Shown here in pieces: positions 10,800 to 22,926 of a DNA stretch of 64,000 nt. The stretch comes from Marthasterias glacialis. Its lineage: Eukaryota > Echinodermata > Asteroidea > Forcipulatida > Asteriidae. The stretch spans positions 11,466,078 to 11,530,077 of the forward strand of contig OU452231.1 of NCBI GenBank assembly GCA_911728455.2. Direction: 5' to 3'. Below the pieces are notes generated by a model. It saw nothing but the letters and a program-made list of their open reading frames with translations. It searched no databases and was not told where the DNA came from. The position numbers were made by a program, and so were the translations under genes. The stretch's first letter is position 1. The number at the start of each line of letters is the position of its first letter.

Positions 10800-13700
10800 A
10801 TGGGCTTTCCAAAAATACCGGTCTTGAGTCTGCAGGGTAAACAGGGAGGATGCCAGAGACAGCGGAGTGAGGACACCCCGAGGATGTCCAGTGCAAACGG
10901 CCATGCTGTGTGTACGTCAACAATAGCCAAGGCCGGTACGTGTGTGCTGGACCGAAGCCAGCAAAAAAAACCAGCCGAAATAAGAAGTCGCCAGAGCCAC
11001 GGCCAATAACTCCAGAAAAAATGGGGCTAGAGAGAAATTTCTTGTACCTGCAGGTAGCTGCCATAGTCCTGCATCCAAAAATCTGGTTTTCCACGCCAGC
11101 CAGGGCCATCTTCCGCCTTGAAAAGACCAGGGAGCGGGGCTGCGCCAAATGCGCTTCAAACGCCTGTCTAATGGAACTTTTGTACACGAAGCTGTAACAG
11201 AGTGAAAACAAGACTTAGCAACGGCTCTATCTACCAAAGTATTGGCGGGAAACTGACAAGTCTGACACTGTTGGAAAGCCCTGGCCATGGGCTTTCCGAA
11301 AATACTGGTCTCGGGGCTGCGGGGTAAACAGGGAGGATGCCAGGGACAGCGGAGTGAGGACACCCCGAGGATGTCCAGTGCATACGGCCATGCTGTGTGT
11401 ACGTCAACAATAGCCAAGGCCGGTACGTGTGTGCTGGACCGAAGCCAGCAAAAAAAAACGCCGAAATAAGAAGTCGCCAGAGCCACGGCCAATAACTCCA
11501 GAAATAATGGGGCTAGAGAGAAATTTCTTGTACCTGCAGGTAGCTGCCATAGTCCTGCATCCAAAAATCTGGTTTTCCACGCCAGCCAGGGCCATCTTCC
11601 GCCTTGAAAATACCAGGGAGTGGGGCTGCTCCATATGCGCTTCAAACGCCTGTCTAATGGAACTTTTGTACACGAAGCTGTAACAGAGTGAAAACAAGAC
11701 TTAGCAACGGCTCTATCTACCAAAGTATTGGCGGGAAACTGACAAGTCTGACACTGTTGGAAAGCCCTGGTCATGGGCTTTCCGAAAATACCGGTCTCGG
11801 GGCTGCGGGGTAAACAGGGAGGATGCCAGGGACAGCGGAGTGAGGACACCCCGAGGATGTCCAGTGCATACGGCCATGCTGTGTGTGCGTCAAGAATAGC
11901 CAAGGCCGGTACTTGTGTACTATACCGAAGCCAGCAAAAAAAAACGCCGAAATAAGAAGTCGCCAGAGCCACGGCCAATAACTCCAGAAATAATGGGGCT
12001 AGAGAGAAATTTCTTGTACCTGCAGGTAGCTGCCATATTCCTGCATCCACAAATCTGGTTTTCCACGCCCGCCAGGGCCATCTTCCGCCTTGAAAACACC
12101 ACGGAGCGGGGCTGCTCCGAATGCGCTTCAAACGTTTGTCTAATGGAACTTTTGTACACGAAGCTGTAACAGAGTGAAAACAAGACTTAGCAACGGCTCT
12201 ATCTCCCAAAGTATTGGCGGAAAACTGACAAGTCTGACACAGTTGGAAAGCCCTGGTCATGGGCTTTCCAAAAATACCGGTCTTGAGTCTGCAGGGTAAA
12301 CAGGGAGGATGCCAGGGACAGCGGAGTGAGGACACCCCGAGGATGTCCAGTGCATACGGCCATGCTGTGTGTACGTCAACAATAGCCAAGGCCGGTACGT
12401 GTGTGCTGGACCGAAGCCAGCAAAAAAAACCAGCCGAAATAAGAAGTCGCCAGAGCCACGGCCAATAACTCCAGAAAAAATGGGGCTAGAGAGAAATTTC
12501 TTGTACCTGCAGGTAGCTGCCATAGTCCTGCATCCAAAAATCTGGTTTCCACGCCAGCCAGGGCCATCTTCCGCCTTGAAAATACCAGGGAGCGGGGCTG
12601 CGCCAAATGCGCTTCAAACGCCTGTCTAATGGAACTTTTGTACACGAAGCTGTAACAGAGTGAAAACAAGACTTAGCAACGGCTCTATCTCCCAAAGTAT
12701 TGGCGGGAAACTGACAAGTCTGACACTGTTGGAAAGCCCTGGCCATGGGCTTTCCGAAAATACTGGTCTCGGGGCTGCGGGGTAAACAGGGAGGATGCCA
12801 GGGACAGCGGAGTGAGGACACCCCGAGGATGTCCAGTGCATACGGCCATGCTGTGTGTACGTCAACAATAGCCAAGGCCGGTACGTGTGTGCTGGACCGA
12901 AGCCAGCAAAAAAAACCAGCCGAAATAAGAAGTCGCCAAAGCCACGGCCAATAACTCCAGAAATAATGGGGCTAGAGAGAAATTTCTTGTACCTGCAGGT
13001 AGCTGCCATAGTCCTGCATCCAAAAATCTGGTTTTCCACGCCAGCCAGGGCCATCTTCCGCCTTGAAAATACCAGGGAGTGGGGCTGCTCCATATGCGCT
13101 TCAAACGCCTGTCTAATGGAACTTTTGTACACGAAGCTGTAACAGAGTGAAAACAAGACTTAGCAACGGCTCTATCTACCAAAGTATTGGCGGGAAACTG
13201 ACAAGTCTGACACTGTTGGAAAGCCCTGGTCATGGGCTTTCCGAAAATACCGGTCTCGGGGCTGCGGGGTAAACAGGGAGGATGCCAGGGACAGCGGAGT
13301 GAGGACACCCCGAGGATGTCCAGTGCATACGGCCATGCTTTGTGTGCGTCAAGAATAGCCAAGGCCGGTACGTGTGTGCTGGACCGAAGCCAGCAAAAAA
13401 AAACAGCCGAAATAAGAAGTCGCCAGAGCCACGGCCAATAACTCCAGAAATAATGGGGCTAGAGAGAAATTTCTTGTACCTGCAGGTAGCTGCCATAGTC
13501 CTGCATCCAAAAATCTGGTTTTCCACGCCAGCCAGGGCCATCTTCCGCATTGAAAACACCAGGGAGCGGGGCTGCTCCGAATGCGCTTCAAACGCCTGTC
13601 TAATGGAACTTTTGTACACGAAGCTGTAACAGAGTGAAAACAAGACATAGCAACGGCCCTATCTCCCAAAGTATTGGCGGGAAACTGACAAGTCTGACAC

Positions 13701-16700
13701 AGTTGGAAAGCCCTGGTCATGGGCTTTCTGAAAATACCGGTCTTGGGGCTGAGGGGTAAACAGGGAGGATGCCAGGGACAGCGGAGTGAGGACACCCCGA
13801 GGATGTCCAGTGCATACGGCCATGCTGTGTGTACGTCAACAATAGCCAAGGCCGGTACTTGTGTACTATACCGAAGCCAGCAAAAAAAAACGCCGAAATA
13901 AGAAGTCGCCAGAGCCACGGCCAATAACTCCAGAAATAATGGGGCTAGAGAGAAATTTCTTGTACCTGCAGGTAGCTGCCATATTCCTGCATCCAAAAAT
14001 CTGGTTTTCCACGCCCGCCAGGGCCATCTTCCGCCTTGAAAACACCACGGAGCGGGGCTGCTCCGAATGCGCTTCAAACGTCTGTCTAATGGAACTTTTG
14101 TACACGAAGCTGTAACAGAGTGAAAACAAGACTTAGCAACGGCTCTATCTCCCAAAGTATTGGCGGGAAACTGACAAGTCTGACACAGTTGGAAAGCCCT
14201 GGTCATGGGCTTTCCAAAAATACCGGTCTTGAGTCTGCAGGATAAACAGGGAGGATGCCAGAGACAGCGGAGTGAGGACACCCCGAGGATGTCCAGTGCA
14301 TACGGCCATGCTGTGTGTACGTCAACAATAGCCAAGGCCGGTACGTGTGTGCTGGACCGAAGCCAGCAAAAAAAAACCAGCCGAAATAAGAAGTCGCCAG
14401 AGCCACGGCCAATAACTCCAGAAATAATGGGGCTAGAGAGAAATTTCTTGTACCTGCAGGTAGCTGCCATAGTCCTGCATCCAAAAATCTGGTTTTCCAC
14501 GCCAGCCAGGGCCATCTTCCGCCTTGAAAACACCAGGGAGCGGGGCTGCTCCGAATGCGCTTCAAACGCCTGTCTAATGGAACTTTTGTACACGAAGCTG
14601 TAACAGAGTGAAAACAAGACTTAGCAACGGCCCTATCTCCCAAAGTATTGGCGGGAAACTGACAAGTCTGACACAGTTGGAAAGCCCTGGTCATGGGCTT
14701 TCTGAAAATACCGGTCTTGGGGCTGAGGGGTAAACAGGGAGGATGCCAGGGACAGCGGAGTGAGGACACCCCGAGGATGTCCAGTGCATACGGCCATGCT
14801 GTGTGTACGTCAACAATAGCCAAGGCCGGTACTTGTGTGCTGGACAGAAGCCAGCAAAAAAAACCGCCGAAATAAGAAGTCGCCAGAGCCACGGCCAATA
14901 ACTCCAGAAATAATGGGGCTAGAGAGAAATTTCTTGTACCTGCAGGTAGCTGCCATAGTCCTGCATCCAAAAATCTGGTTTCCACGCCAGCCAGGGCCAT
15001 CTTCCGCCTTGAAAATACCAGGGAGCGGGGCTGCGCCGAATGCGCTTCAAACGCCTGTCTATAGGAACTTTTGTACACGAAGCTGTAACAGAGTGAAAAC
15101 AAGACTTAGCAACGGCTCTATCTCCCAAAGTATTGGCGGGAAACTGACAAGTCTGACACAGTTGGAAAGCCCTGGTCATGGGCTTTCTGAAAATACCGGT
15201 CTTGGGGCTGAGGGGTAAACAGGGAGGATGCCAGGGACAGCGGAGTGAGGACACCCCGAGGATGTCCAGTGCATACGGCCATGCTGTGTGTACGTCAACA
15301 ATAGCCAAGACCGGTACGTGTGTGCTGGACCGAAGCCAGCAAAAAAAACCAGCCGAAATAAGAAGCCGCCAGAGCCACGGCCAATAACTCCAGAAATAAT
15401 GGGGCTAGAGAGAAATTTCTTGTACCTGCAGGTAGCTGCCATAGTCCTGCATCCAAAAATCTGGTTTTCCACGCCAGCCAGGGCCATCTTCCGCCTTGAA
15501 AACACCAGGGAGCGGGGCTGCTCCGAATGCGCTTCAAACGCCTGTCTAATGGAACTTTTGTACACGAAGCTGTAACAGAGTGAAAACAAGACTTAGCAAC
15601 GGCTCTATCTCCCAAAGTATTGGCGGGAAACTGACAAGTCTGACACTGTTGGAAAGCCCTGGTCATGGGCTTTCCAAAAATACTGGTCTCGGGGCTGCGG
15701 GGTAAACAGGGAGGATGCCAGGGACAGCGGAGTGAGGACACCCCGAGGATGTCCAGTGCATACGGCCATGCTGTGTGTACGTCAACAATAGCCACGGCCG
15801 GTACGTGTGTGCTGGACCGAAGCCAGCAAAAAAACCCAGCCGAAATAAGAAGTCGCCAGAGCCACGGCCAATAACTCCAGAAATAATAGGGCTAGAGAGA
15901 AATTTCTTGTACCTGCAGGTAGCTGCCATATTCCTGCATCCAAAAATCTGGTTTTCCACGCCAGCCAGGGCCATCTTCCGCCTTGAAAATACCAGGGAGC
16001 GGGGCTGCTCCGAATGCGCTTCAAACGCCTGTCTTATGGAACTTTTGTACACGAAGCTGTAACAGAGTGAAAACAAGACTTAGCAACGGCTCTATCTCCC
16101 AAAGTATTGGCGGGAAACTGACAAGTCTGACACTGTTGGAAAGCCCTGGTCATGGGCTTTCCGAAAATACCGGTGTCGGGGCTGCGGGGTAAACAGGGAG
16201 GATGCCAGGGACAGCGGAGTGAGGACACCCCGAGGATGTCCAGTGCATGCGGCCATGCTGTGTGTACGTCAACAATAGCCACGGCCGGTACGTGTGTGCA
16301 GGACCGAAGCCAGCAAAAAAAACCAGCCGAAATAAGAAGTCGCCAGAGCCACGGCCAATAACTCCAGAAATAATGGGGCTAGAGAGAAATTTCTTGTACC
16401 TGCAGGTAGCTGCCATAGTCCTGCATCCAAAAATCTGGTTTTCCACGCCAGCCAGGGCCATCTTCCGCCTTGAAAACACCAGGGAGTGGGGCTGCTCCGA
16501 ATGCGCTTCAAACGCCTGTCTAATGGAACTTTTGTACACGAAGCTGTAACAGAGTGAAAACAAGACTTAGCAACGGCTCTATCTCCCAAAGTATTGGCGG
16601 GAAACTGACAAGTCTGACACTGTTGGAAAGCCCTGGTCATGGGCTTTCCGAAAATACTGGTCTCGGGGCTGCGGGGTAAACAGGGAGGATGCCAGGGACA

Positions 16701-18588
16701 GCGGAGTGAGGACACCCCGAGGATGTCCAGTGCATACGGCCATGCTGTGTGTACGTCAACAATAGCCACGGCCGGTACGTGTGTGCTGGACCGAAGCCAG
16801 CAAAAAAAACCAGCCGAAATAAGAAGTCGCCAGAGCCACGGCCAATAACTCCAGAAATAATAGGGCTAGAGAGAAATTTCTTGTACCTGCAGGTAGCTGC
16901 CATATTCCTGCATCCAAAAATCTGGTTTTCCACGCTAGCCAGGGCCATCTTCCGCCTTGAAAATACCAGGGAGCGGGGCTGCTCCGAATGCGCTTCAAAC
17001 GCCTGTCTAATGGAACTTTTGTACACGAAGCTGTAACAGAGTGAAAACAAGACTTAGCAACGGCTCTATCTCCCAAAGTATTGGCGGGAAACTGACAAGT
17101 CTGACACTGTTGGAAAGCCCTGGTCATGGGCTTTCCGAAAATACCGGTCTCGGGGCTGCGGGGTAAACAGGGAGGATGCCAGGGACAGCGGAGTGAGGAC
17201 ACCCCGAGGATGTCCAGTGCATGCGGCCATGCTGTGTGTACGTCAACAATAGCCACGGCCGGTACGTGTGTGCTGGACCGAAGCCAGCAAAAAAAAAACG
17301 CCGAAAAAAGAAGTCGCCAGAGCCACGGCCAATAACTCCAGAAATAATAGGGCTAGAGAGAAAATTCTTGTACCTGCAGGTAGCTGCCATAGTCCTGCAT
17401 CCAAAAATCTGGTTTTCCACGCCAGCCAGGGCCATCTTCCGCCTTTAAAATACCAGGGAGCGGGGCTGCTCCGAATGCGCTTCAAACGCCTGTCTAATGG
17501 AACTTTTGTACACGAAGCTGTAACAGAGTGAAAACAAGACTTAGCAACGGCTCTATCTACCAAAGTATTGGCGGGAAACTGACAAGTCTAACACTGTTGG
17601 AAAGCCCTGGTCATGGGCTTTCCGAAAATACCGGTCTTGGGGCTGAGGGGTAAACAGGGAGGATGCCAGGGACAGCGGAGTGAGGACACCCCGAGGATGT
17701 CCAGTGCATACGGCCATGCTGTGTGTACGTCAACAATAGCCAAGGCCGGTACGTGTGTGCTGGACCGAAGCCAGCAAAAAAAACCAGCCGAAATAAGAAG
17801 TCGCCAGAGCCACGGCCAATAACTCCAGAAATAATGGGGCTAGAGAGAAATTTCTTGTACCTGCAGGTAGCTGCCATAGTCCTGCATCCAAAAATCTGGT
17901 TTTCCACGCCAGCCAGGGCCATCTACCGCCTTGAAAACACCAGGGAGCGGGGCTGCTCCGAATGCGCTTCAAACGCCTGTCTATAGGAACTTTTGTACAC
18001 GAAGCTGTAACAGAGTGAAAACAAGACTTAGCAACGGCTCTATCTCCCAAAGTATTGGCGGGAAACTGACAAGTCTGACACAGTTGGAAAGCCCTGGTCA
18101 TGGGCTTTCTGAAAATACCGGTCTTGGGGCTGAGGGGTAAACAGGGAAGATGCCAGGGACAGCGGAGTGAGGACACCCCGATGATGTCCAGTGCATACGG
18201 CCATGCTGTGTGTACGTCAACAATAGCCACGGCCGGTACGTGTGTGCTGGACCGAAGCCAGCAAACAAACAAAAACGCCGAAAACAGAAGTCGCCAGAGC
18301 CACGGCCAATAACTCCAGAAATAATGGGGCTAGAGAGAAATTTCTTGTACCTGCAGGTAGCTGCCAAAGTCCTGCATCCACAAATCTGGTTTCCACGCCA
18401 GCCAGGGCCATCTTCCGCCTTGAAAATACCAGGGAGCGGGGCTGCGCCGAATGCGCTTCAAACGCCTGTCTAATGGAACTTTTGTACACGAAGCTGTAAC
18501 AGAGTGAAAACAAGACTTAGCAACGGCTCTATCTACCAAAGTATTGGCGGGAAACTGACAAGTCTGACACTGTTGGAAAGCCCTGGCC
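10800..18588 (+). repeat. Monomer block M23-M38 with trimer and dimer duplications
   Basis: Starts are at 10800, 11287, 11773, 12259, 12745, 13232, 13719, 14205, 14693, 15178, 15665, 16152, 16639, 17126, 17613 and 18100. M23-M25 and M26-M28 form a duplicated trimer offset by 1459 bp: the leaders CTTGAGTCTGCAG (M23, M26), CCATGGGC with ACTGGTCTC (M24, M27) and GTGCGTCAAGAATAGCC (M25, M28) come in the same order. M33-M34 and M35-M36 form a duplicated dimer offset by 974 bp, with GTGCATGCGGCC private to M34 and M36. M38 carries the interrupted A-tract typical of 7.4-10.5 kb. Confidence 0.88.
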
Positions 18589-21500
18589 ATGGGCTTTCCG
18601 AAAATACCGGTCTCGGGGCTGCGGGGTAAACAGGGAGGATGCCAGGGACAGCGGAGTGAGGACACCCCGAGGATGTCCAGTGCATACGGCCATGCTGTGT
18701 GTACGTCAACAATAGCCAAGGCCGGTACTTGTGTGCTGGACCGAAGCCAGCAAAAAAAAACGCCGAAATAAGAAGTCGCCAGAGCCACGGCCAATAACTC
18801 CAGAAATAATGGGCTAGAGAGAAATTTCTTGTACCTGCAGGTAGCTGCCATAGTCCTGCATCCAAAAATCTGGTTTCCACGCCAGCCATGGCCATCTTCC
18901 GCCTTGAAAATACCAGGGAGCGGGGCTGCGCCGAATGCGCTTCAAACGCCTGTCTAATGGAACTTTTGTACACGAAGCTGAAACAGAGTGAAAACAAGAC
19001 TTCGCAACGGCTCTATCTACCAAAGTATTGGCGGGAAACTGACAAGTCTGACACTGTTGGAAAGCCCTGGCCATGGGCTTTCCGAAAATACCGGTCTCAG
19101 GGGCTGCAGGGTAAACAGGGAGGATGCCAGGGACAGCGGAGTGAGGACACCCCGAGGATGTCCAGTGCATACGGCCATGCTGTGTGTACGTCAACAATAG
19201 CCACGGCCGGTACGTGTGTGCTGGACCGAAGCCAGCAAAAAAAAAACAGCCGAAATAAGAAGTCGCCAGAGCCACGGCCAATAACTCCAGAAATAATGGG
19301 GCTAGAGAGAAATTTCTTGTACCTGCAGGTAGCTGCCATAGTCCTGCATCCAAAAATCTGGTTTTCCACGCCAGCCAGGGCCATCTTCCGCCTTGAAAAT
19401 ACCAGGGAGTGGGGCTGCTCCATATGCGCTTCAAACGCCTGTCTAATGGAACTTTTGTACACGAAGCTGTAACAGAGTGAAAACAAGACTTAGCAACGGC
19501 TCTATCTACCAAAGTATTGGCGGGAAACTAACAAGTCTGACACTGTTGGAAAGCCCTGGTCATGGGCTTTCCGAAAATACTGGTCTTGGGGCTGAGGGGT
19601 AAACAGGGAGGATGCCAGGGACAGCGGAGTGAGGACACCCCGAGGATGTCCAGTGCATACGGCCATGCTGTGTGTACGTCAACAATAGCCAAGGCCGGTA
19701 CGTGTGTGCTGGACCGAAGCCAGCAAAAAAAAAAAGCCGAAATAAGAAGTCGCCAGAGCCACGGCCAATAACTCCAGAAATAATGGGGCTAGAGAGAAAA
19801 TTCTTGTAACTGCAGGTAGCTGCCATATTCCTGCATCCAAAAATCTGGTTTTCCACGCCCGCCAGGGCCATCTTCCGCCTTGAAAACACCACAGAGCGGG
19901 GCTGCTCCGAATGCGCTTCAAACGTCTGTCTAATGGACCTTTTGTACACGAAGCTGTAACAGAGTGAAAACAAGACTTAGCAACGGCTCTATCTCCCAAA
20001 GTATTGGCGGAAAACTGACAAGTCTGACACAGTTGGAAAGCCCTGGTCATGGGCTTTCCAAAAATACCGGTCTTGAGTCTGCAGGGTAAACAGGGAGGAT
20101 GCCAGAGACAGCGGAGTGAGGACACCCCGAGGATGTCCAGTGCATACGGCCATGCTGTGTGTACGTCAACAATAGCCAAGGCCGGTACGTGTGTGCTGGA
20201 CCGAAGCCAGCAAAAAAAAAAAGCCGAAATAAGAAGTCGCCAGAGCCACGGCCAATAACTCCAGAAATAATGGGGCTAGAGAGAAAATTCTTGTAACTGC
20301 AGGTAGCTGCCATATTCCTGCATCCAAAAATCTGGTTTTCCACGCCCGCCAGGGCCATCTTCCGCCTTGAAAACACCACAGAGCGGGGCTGCTCCGAATG
20401 CGCTTCAAACGTCTGTCTAATGGAACTTTTGTACACGAAGCTGTAACAGAGTGAAAACAAGACTTAGCAACGGCTCTATCTCCCAAAGTATTGGCGGAAA
20501 ACTGACAAGTCTGACACAGTTGGAAAGCCCTGGTCATGGGCTTTCCAAAAATACCGGTCTTGAGTCTGCAGGGTAAACAGGGAGGATGCCAGAGACAGCG
20601 GAGTGAGGACACCCCGAGGATGTCCAGTGCATACGGCCATGCTGTGTGTACGTCAACAATAGCCAAGGCCGGTACGTGTGTGCTGGACCGAAGCCAGCAA
20701 AAAAAAAACAGCCGAAATAAGAAGTCGCCAGAGCCACGGCCAATAACTCCAGAAATAATGGGGCTAGAGAGAAATTTCTTGTACCTGCAGGTAGCTGCCA
20801 TAGTCCTGCATCCAAAAATCTGGTTTTCCACGCCAGCCAGGGCCATCTTCCGCCTTGAAAATACCAGGGAGTGGGGCTGCTCCATATGCGCTTCAAACGC
20901 CTGTCTAATGGAACTTTTGTACACGAAGCTGTAACAGAGTGAAAACAAGACTTAGCAACGGCTCTATCTACCAAAGTATTGGCGGGAAACTAACAAGTCT
21001 GACACTGTTGGAAAGCCCTGGTCATGGGCTTTCCGAAAATACTGGTCTTGGGGCTGAGGGGTAAACAGGGAGGATGCCAGGGACAGCGGAGTGAGGACAC
21101 CCCGAGGATGTCCAGTGCATACGGCCATGCTGTGTGTACGTCAACAATAGCCAAGGCCGGTACGTGTGTGCTGGACCGAAGCCAGCAAAAAAAAAAAGCC
21201 GAAATAAGAAGTCGCCAGAGCCACGGCCAATAACTCCAGAAATAATGGGGCTAGAGAGAAAATTCTTGTAACTGCAGGTAGCTGCCATATTCCTGCATCC
21301 AAAAATCTGGTTTTCCACGCCCGCCAGGGCCATCTTCCGCCTTGAAAACACCACAGAGCGGGGCTGCTCCGAATGCGCTTCAAACGTCTGTCTAATGGAA
21401 CTTTTGTACACGAAGCTGTAACAGAGTGAAAACAAGACTTAGCAACGGCTCTATCTCCCAAAGTATTGGCGGAAAACTGACAAGTCTGACACAGTTGGAA

Positions 21501-21997
21501 AGCCCTGGTCATGGGCTTTCCAAAAATACCGGTCTTGAGTCTGCAGGGTAAACAGGGAGGATGCCAGAGACAGCGGAGTGAGGACACCCCGAGGATGTCC
21601 AGTGCATACGGCCATGCTGTGTGTACGTCAACAATAGCCAAGGCCGGTACGTGTGTGCTGGACCGAAGCCAGCAAAAAAAAACAGCCGAAATAAGAAGTC
21701 GCCAGAGCCACGGCCAATAACTCCAGAAATAATGGGGCTAGAGAGAAATTTCTTGTACCTGCAGGTAGCTGCCATAGTCCTGCATCCAAAAATCTGGTTT
21801 TCCACGCCAGCCAGGGCCATCTTCCGCCTTGAAAATACCAGGGAGTGGGGCTGCTCCATATGCGCTTCAAACGCCTGTCTATTGGAACTTTTGTACACGA
21901 AGCTGTAACAGAGTGAAAACAAGACTTAGCAACGGCTCTATCTACCAAAGTATTGGCGGGAAACTGACAAGTCTGACACTGTTGGAAAGCCCTGGTC
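18589..21997 (+). repeat. Monomer block M39-M45 with 1462-bp trimer relation
   Basis: Starts are at 18589, 19073, 19562, 20049, 20536, 21024 and 21511. M41 (19562) and M44 (21024) match at all markers and are both preceded by the rare AAACTAACAAG; they lie 1462 bp (three units) apart. M42, M43 and M45 share the CTTGAGTCTGCAG leader but differ in their right halves: M43 and M45 have the NdeI variant TCCATATGCGC, while M42 has CGCCCGCC with CACCACAGAGC. M39 and M40 are odd copies with GGCCATGGCC changes and single-base indels. Confidence 0.85.
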
Positions 21998-22597
21998 ATG
22001 GGCTTTCCGAAAATACCGGTCTTGGGGCTGAGGGGTAAACAGGGAGGATGCCAGGGACAGCGGAGTGAGGACACCCCGAGGATGTCCAGTGCATACGGCC
22101 ATGCTGTGTGTACGTCAACAATAGCCAAGGCCGGTACGTGTGTGCTGGACCGAAGCCAGCAAAAAAAAACAGCCGAAATAAGAAGTCGCCAGAGCCACGG
22201 CCAATAACTCCAGAAATAATGGGGCTAGAGAGAAATTTCTTGTTCCTGCAGGTAGCTGCCATAGTCCTGCATCCAAAAATCTGGTTTTCCACGCCAGCCA
22301 GGGCCATCTTCCGCCTTGAAAATACCAGGGAGCGGGGCTGCTCCGAATGCGCTTCAAACGCCTGTCTAATGGAACTTTTGTACACGAAGCTGTAACAGAG
22401 TGAAAACAAGACTTAGCAACGGCTCTATCTCCCAAAGTATTGGCGGGAAACTGACAAGTCTGACACAGTTGGAAAGCCCTGGTCATGGGCTTTCTGAAAA
22501 TACCGGTCTTGGGGCTGAGGGGTAAACAGGGAGGATGCCAGGGACAGCGGAGTGAGGACACCCCGAGGATGTCCAGTGCATACGGCCATGCTGTGTG

Positions 22598-22604
22598 TAC
22601 GTCA
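22598..22604 (-). promoter_or_regulatory. CRE-like half site TGACGTA
   Basis: The + strand TACGTCA (TGACGTA on the - strand) contains the CREB/ATF half site TGACG. It is present in nearly all copies; M16 has TACGTAA and M113 and M127 have TATGTCA. A 7-bp motif in a 487-bp unit is weak evidence. Confidence 0.2.
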
Positions 22605-22647
22605 ACAATAGCCAAGGCCGGTACGTGTGTGCTGGACCGAAGCCAGC

Positions 22648-22655
22648 AAAAAAAA
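22648..22655 (+). repeat. Variable A-tract (reference copy, 8 A)
   Basis: Every monomer has an A-run after GAAGCCAGC. It ranges from 6 A in M17 (near 8039) through 13 in M8, 14 in M13 and M88, to 15 in M14 (near 6571). Some copies are interrupted: AAACAAACAAAAA (M16, M18, M20, M22, M38), AAAAAGAAAA (M75, M77, M82, M87) and ATAAAAAAAAA (M91, M92). What follows defines subfamilies: CGCCGAAAAAAG, CGCCGAAATAAG, CAGCCGAAATAAG or CCAGCCGAAATAAG. This tract causes most of the unit-length variation. Confidence 0.95.
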
Positions 22656-22687
22656 CCAGCCGAAATAAGAAGTCGCCAGAGCCACGG

Positions 22688-22692
22688 CCAAT
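22688..22692 (+). promoter_or_regulatory. CCAAT pentamer (second, + strand)
   Basis: GGCCAATAA lies just after the A-tract region and I saw no variant of it in any monomer I read. It matches the core and 5' side of the NF-Y consensus (RRCCAATSR) but has A where S is preferred. With the inverted CCAAT at 22926-22930 each monomer carries two CCAAT pentamers about 240 bp apart in opposite orientation. A functional role is not shown. Confidence 0.3.
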
Positions 22693-22729
22693 AACTCCAG
22701 AAATAATGGGGCTAGAGAGAAATTTCTTG

Positions 22730-22741
22730 TACCTGCAGGTA
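22730..22741. repeat. 12-bp perfect palindrome TACCTGCAGGTA (PstI/SbfI)
   Basis: TACCTGCAGGTA is its own reverse complement and is present in most monomers. It contains PstI (CTGCAG) and SbfI (CCTGCAGG), so digestion should give a 487-bp ladder. Variants TGTTCCTGCAGG keep both sites, TGTAACTGCAGG and TGTATCTGCAGG keep only PstI, and TGTACATGCAGG loses both. The two halves (CAGGTA on each strand) equal the E2-box bound by ZEB/Snail-type factors in animals, but nothing shows that this is used. Confidence 0.9.
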
Positions 22742-22926
22742 GCTGCCATAGTCCTGCATCCAAAAATCTGGTTTTCCACGCCAGCCAGGGCCATCTTCCG
22801 CCTTGAAAATACCAGGGAGCGGGGCTGCTCCGAATGCGCTTCAAACGCCTGTCTAATGGAACTTTTGTACACGAAGCTGTAACAGAGTGAAAACAAGACT
22901 TAGCAACGGCTCTATCTCCCAAAGTA

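Noticed and set aside
10917-12389. 490-codon open frame on the - strand, and hundreds of similar open frames on both strands
   Set aside because: They are by-products of a stop-poor satellite unit. The unit length is not a multiple of three, A-tract changes shift the frame, many would need TTG, GTG or CTG starts, and subfamily changes such as TTGAAAA to TTTAAAA create stops freely in the + frames. No known domain was recognised.
22004-22020. CENP-B-box-like 17-mer TTTCCGAAAATACCGGT
   Set aside because: It matches 7 of the 9 essential bases of NTTCGNNNNANNCGGGN, but misses the G of TTCG and the first G of CGGG. At this stringency about one match is expected by chance in both strands of a 487-bp unit, so it is not evidence for CENP-B binding.
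22612-22645. RNA polymerase III A-box/B-box pair (TAGCCAAGGCCGG and GGACCGAAGCC)
   Set aside because: Both are imperfect, only about 25 bases separate their starts, which is shorter than in tRNA-type promoters, and the A-box-like site is changed in the many copies with CCACGGCC.
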